Shown here piece by piece: positions 63,801 through 64,000 of a DNA stretch of 64,000 nucleotides. A program made the position numbers and the translations under genes. The DNA is taken from assembly GCF_002078875.1 (NCBI RefSeq), contig NC_034414.1, forward strand, positions 25,057,782 through 25,121,781, read 5' to 3'. Position 1 is the stretch's first letter; the number at the start of each line of letters is the position of its first letter. Source of the stretch: Numida meleagris (lineage: Eukaryota > Chordata > Aves > Galliformes > Numididae). Under the pieces are notes generated by a model, which did no database searches, had not been told where the DNA came from, and saw only the letters and a program-made list of their open reading frames with translations.

Positions 63801-64000
63801 TGCTGGCCATGTTGTTATTGCATCTGGCTCCCAGCTGCCCATCCCTGTGGGAAAAGCCGTCCTTCACTGCTCCTTGATAATATCTTCTTTGATATTTGTT
63901 CTTCTCCATTTTCACTGAATTACTCTTTGTGTCTTTTCTGCCCCCTTTCTCAGGCTCCCTTTCCCACAGCATCTTTTGAGCAGGCTGCAGAGTGTTTCTA

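Overview
The window is a stretch of vertebrate nuclear genome, most likely from a galliform (chicken-like) bird. Reasons: intron-rich genes with GT-AG introns of 91 bp to 8 kb; a CpG-island promoter; several CR1 retrotransposon 3' ends carrying the short terminal repeat of the ATTCTGTR / TTCTATGATT type; and two copies of a mariner with Galluhop-like ends. No bacterial, phage, CRISPR or viral system is visible.

Left part (1-3.9 kb, minus strand): the 5' part of NDUFAF1 (complex I assembly factor CIA30). Two coding exons give residues 1-232; the last exons lie beyond base 1. Centre-left (3.65-4.8 kb): a CpG island acting as a head-to-head promoter for NDUFAF1 (leftward) and RTF1 (rightward), with an NRF1-like palindrome, an ETS-like site, a GC box and a YY1-like site. 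Next (4.2-33.5 kb, plus strand): the complete RTF1 gene, 18 coding exons, 2013 nt of CDS and 670 residues from the main start, or 707 from an in-frame upstream ATG. All exon phases join without a break, and one intron uses a GC donor. RTF1 is the Plus3-domain subunit linked to the Paf1 complex in transcription elongation. NDUFAF1 is mitochondrial, so the pairing probably reflects a shared promoter rather than a shared pathway. The NDUFAF1-RTF1 neighbourhood matches human 15q15.1.

Right part (33.6-64 kb): about 30 kb in which I find no convincing gene. It holds CR1 pieces, one deleted mariner (48.2 kb), a frameshifted CR1/L2-like reverse-transcriptase relic (51.1 kb), simple repeats, two GC-rich but CpG-depleted patches (44.05-44.43 and 63.54-63.80 kb) and a purine-rich strand-asymmetric zone with a 13-base G run (about 61.0-61.7 kb).

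The observations most worth checking are: an NRF1-like promoter palindrome that contains the upstream ATG of RTF1; the GC-AG intron 16 of RTF1; a decoy 3' splice site before exon 7 that would introduce a stop; a CTCA repeat that supplies serial branch-point matches before exon 9; and two mariner copies that share an internal deletion, one of which carries a second deletion. I see no sign of a wholly new biological system.
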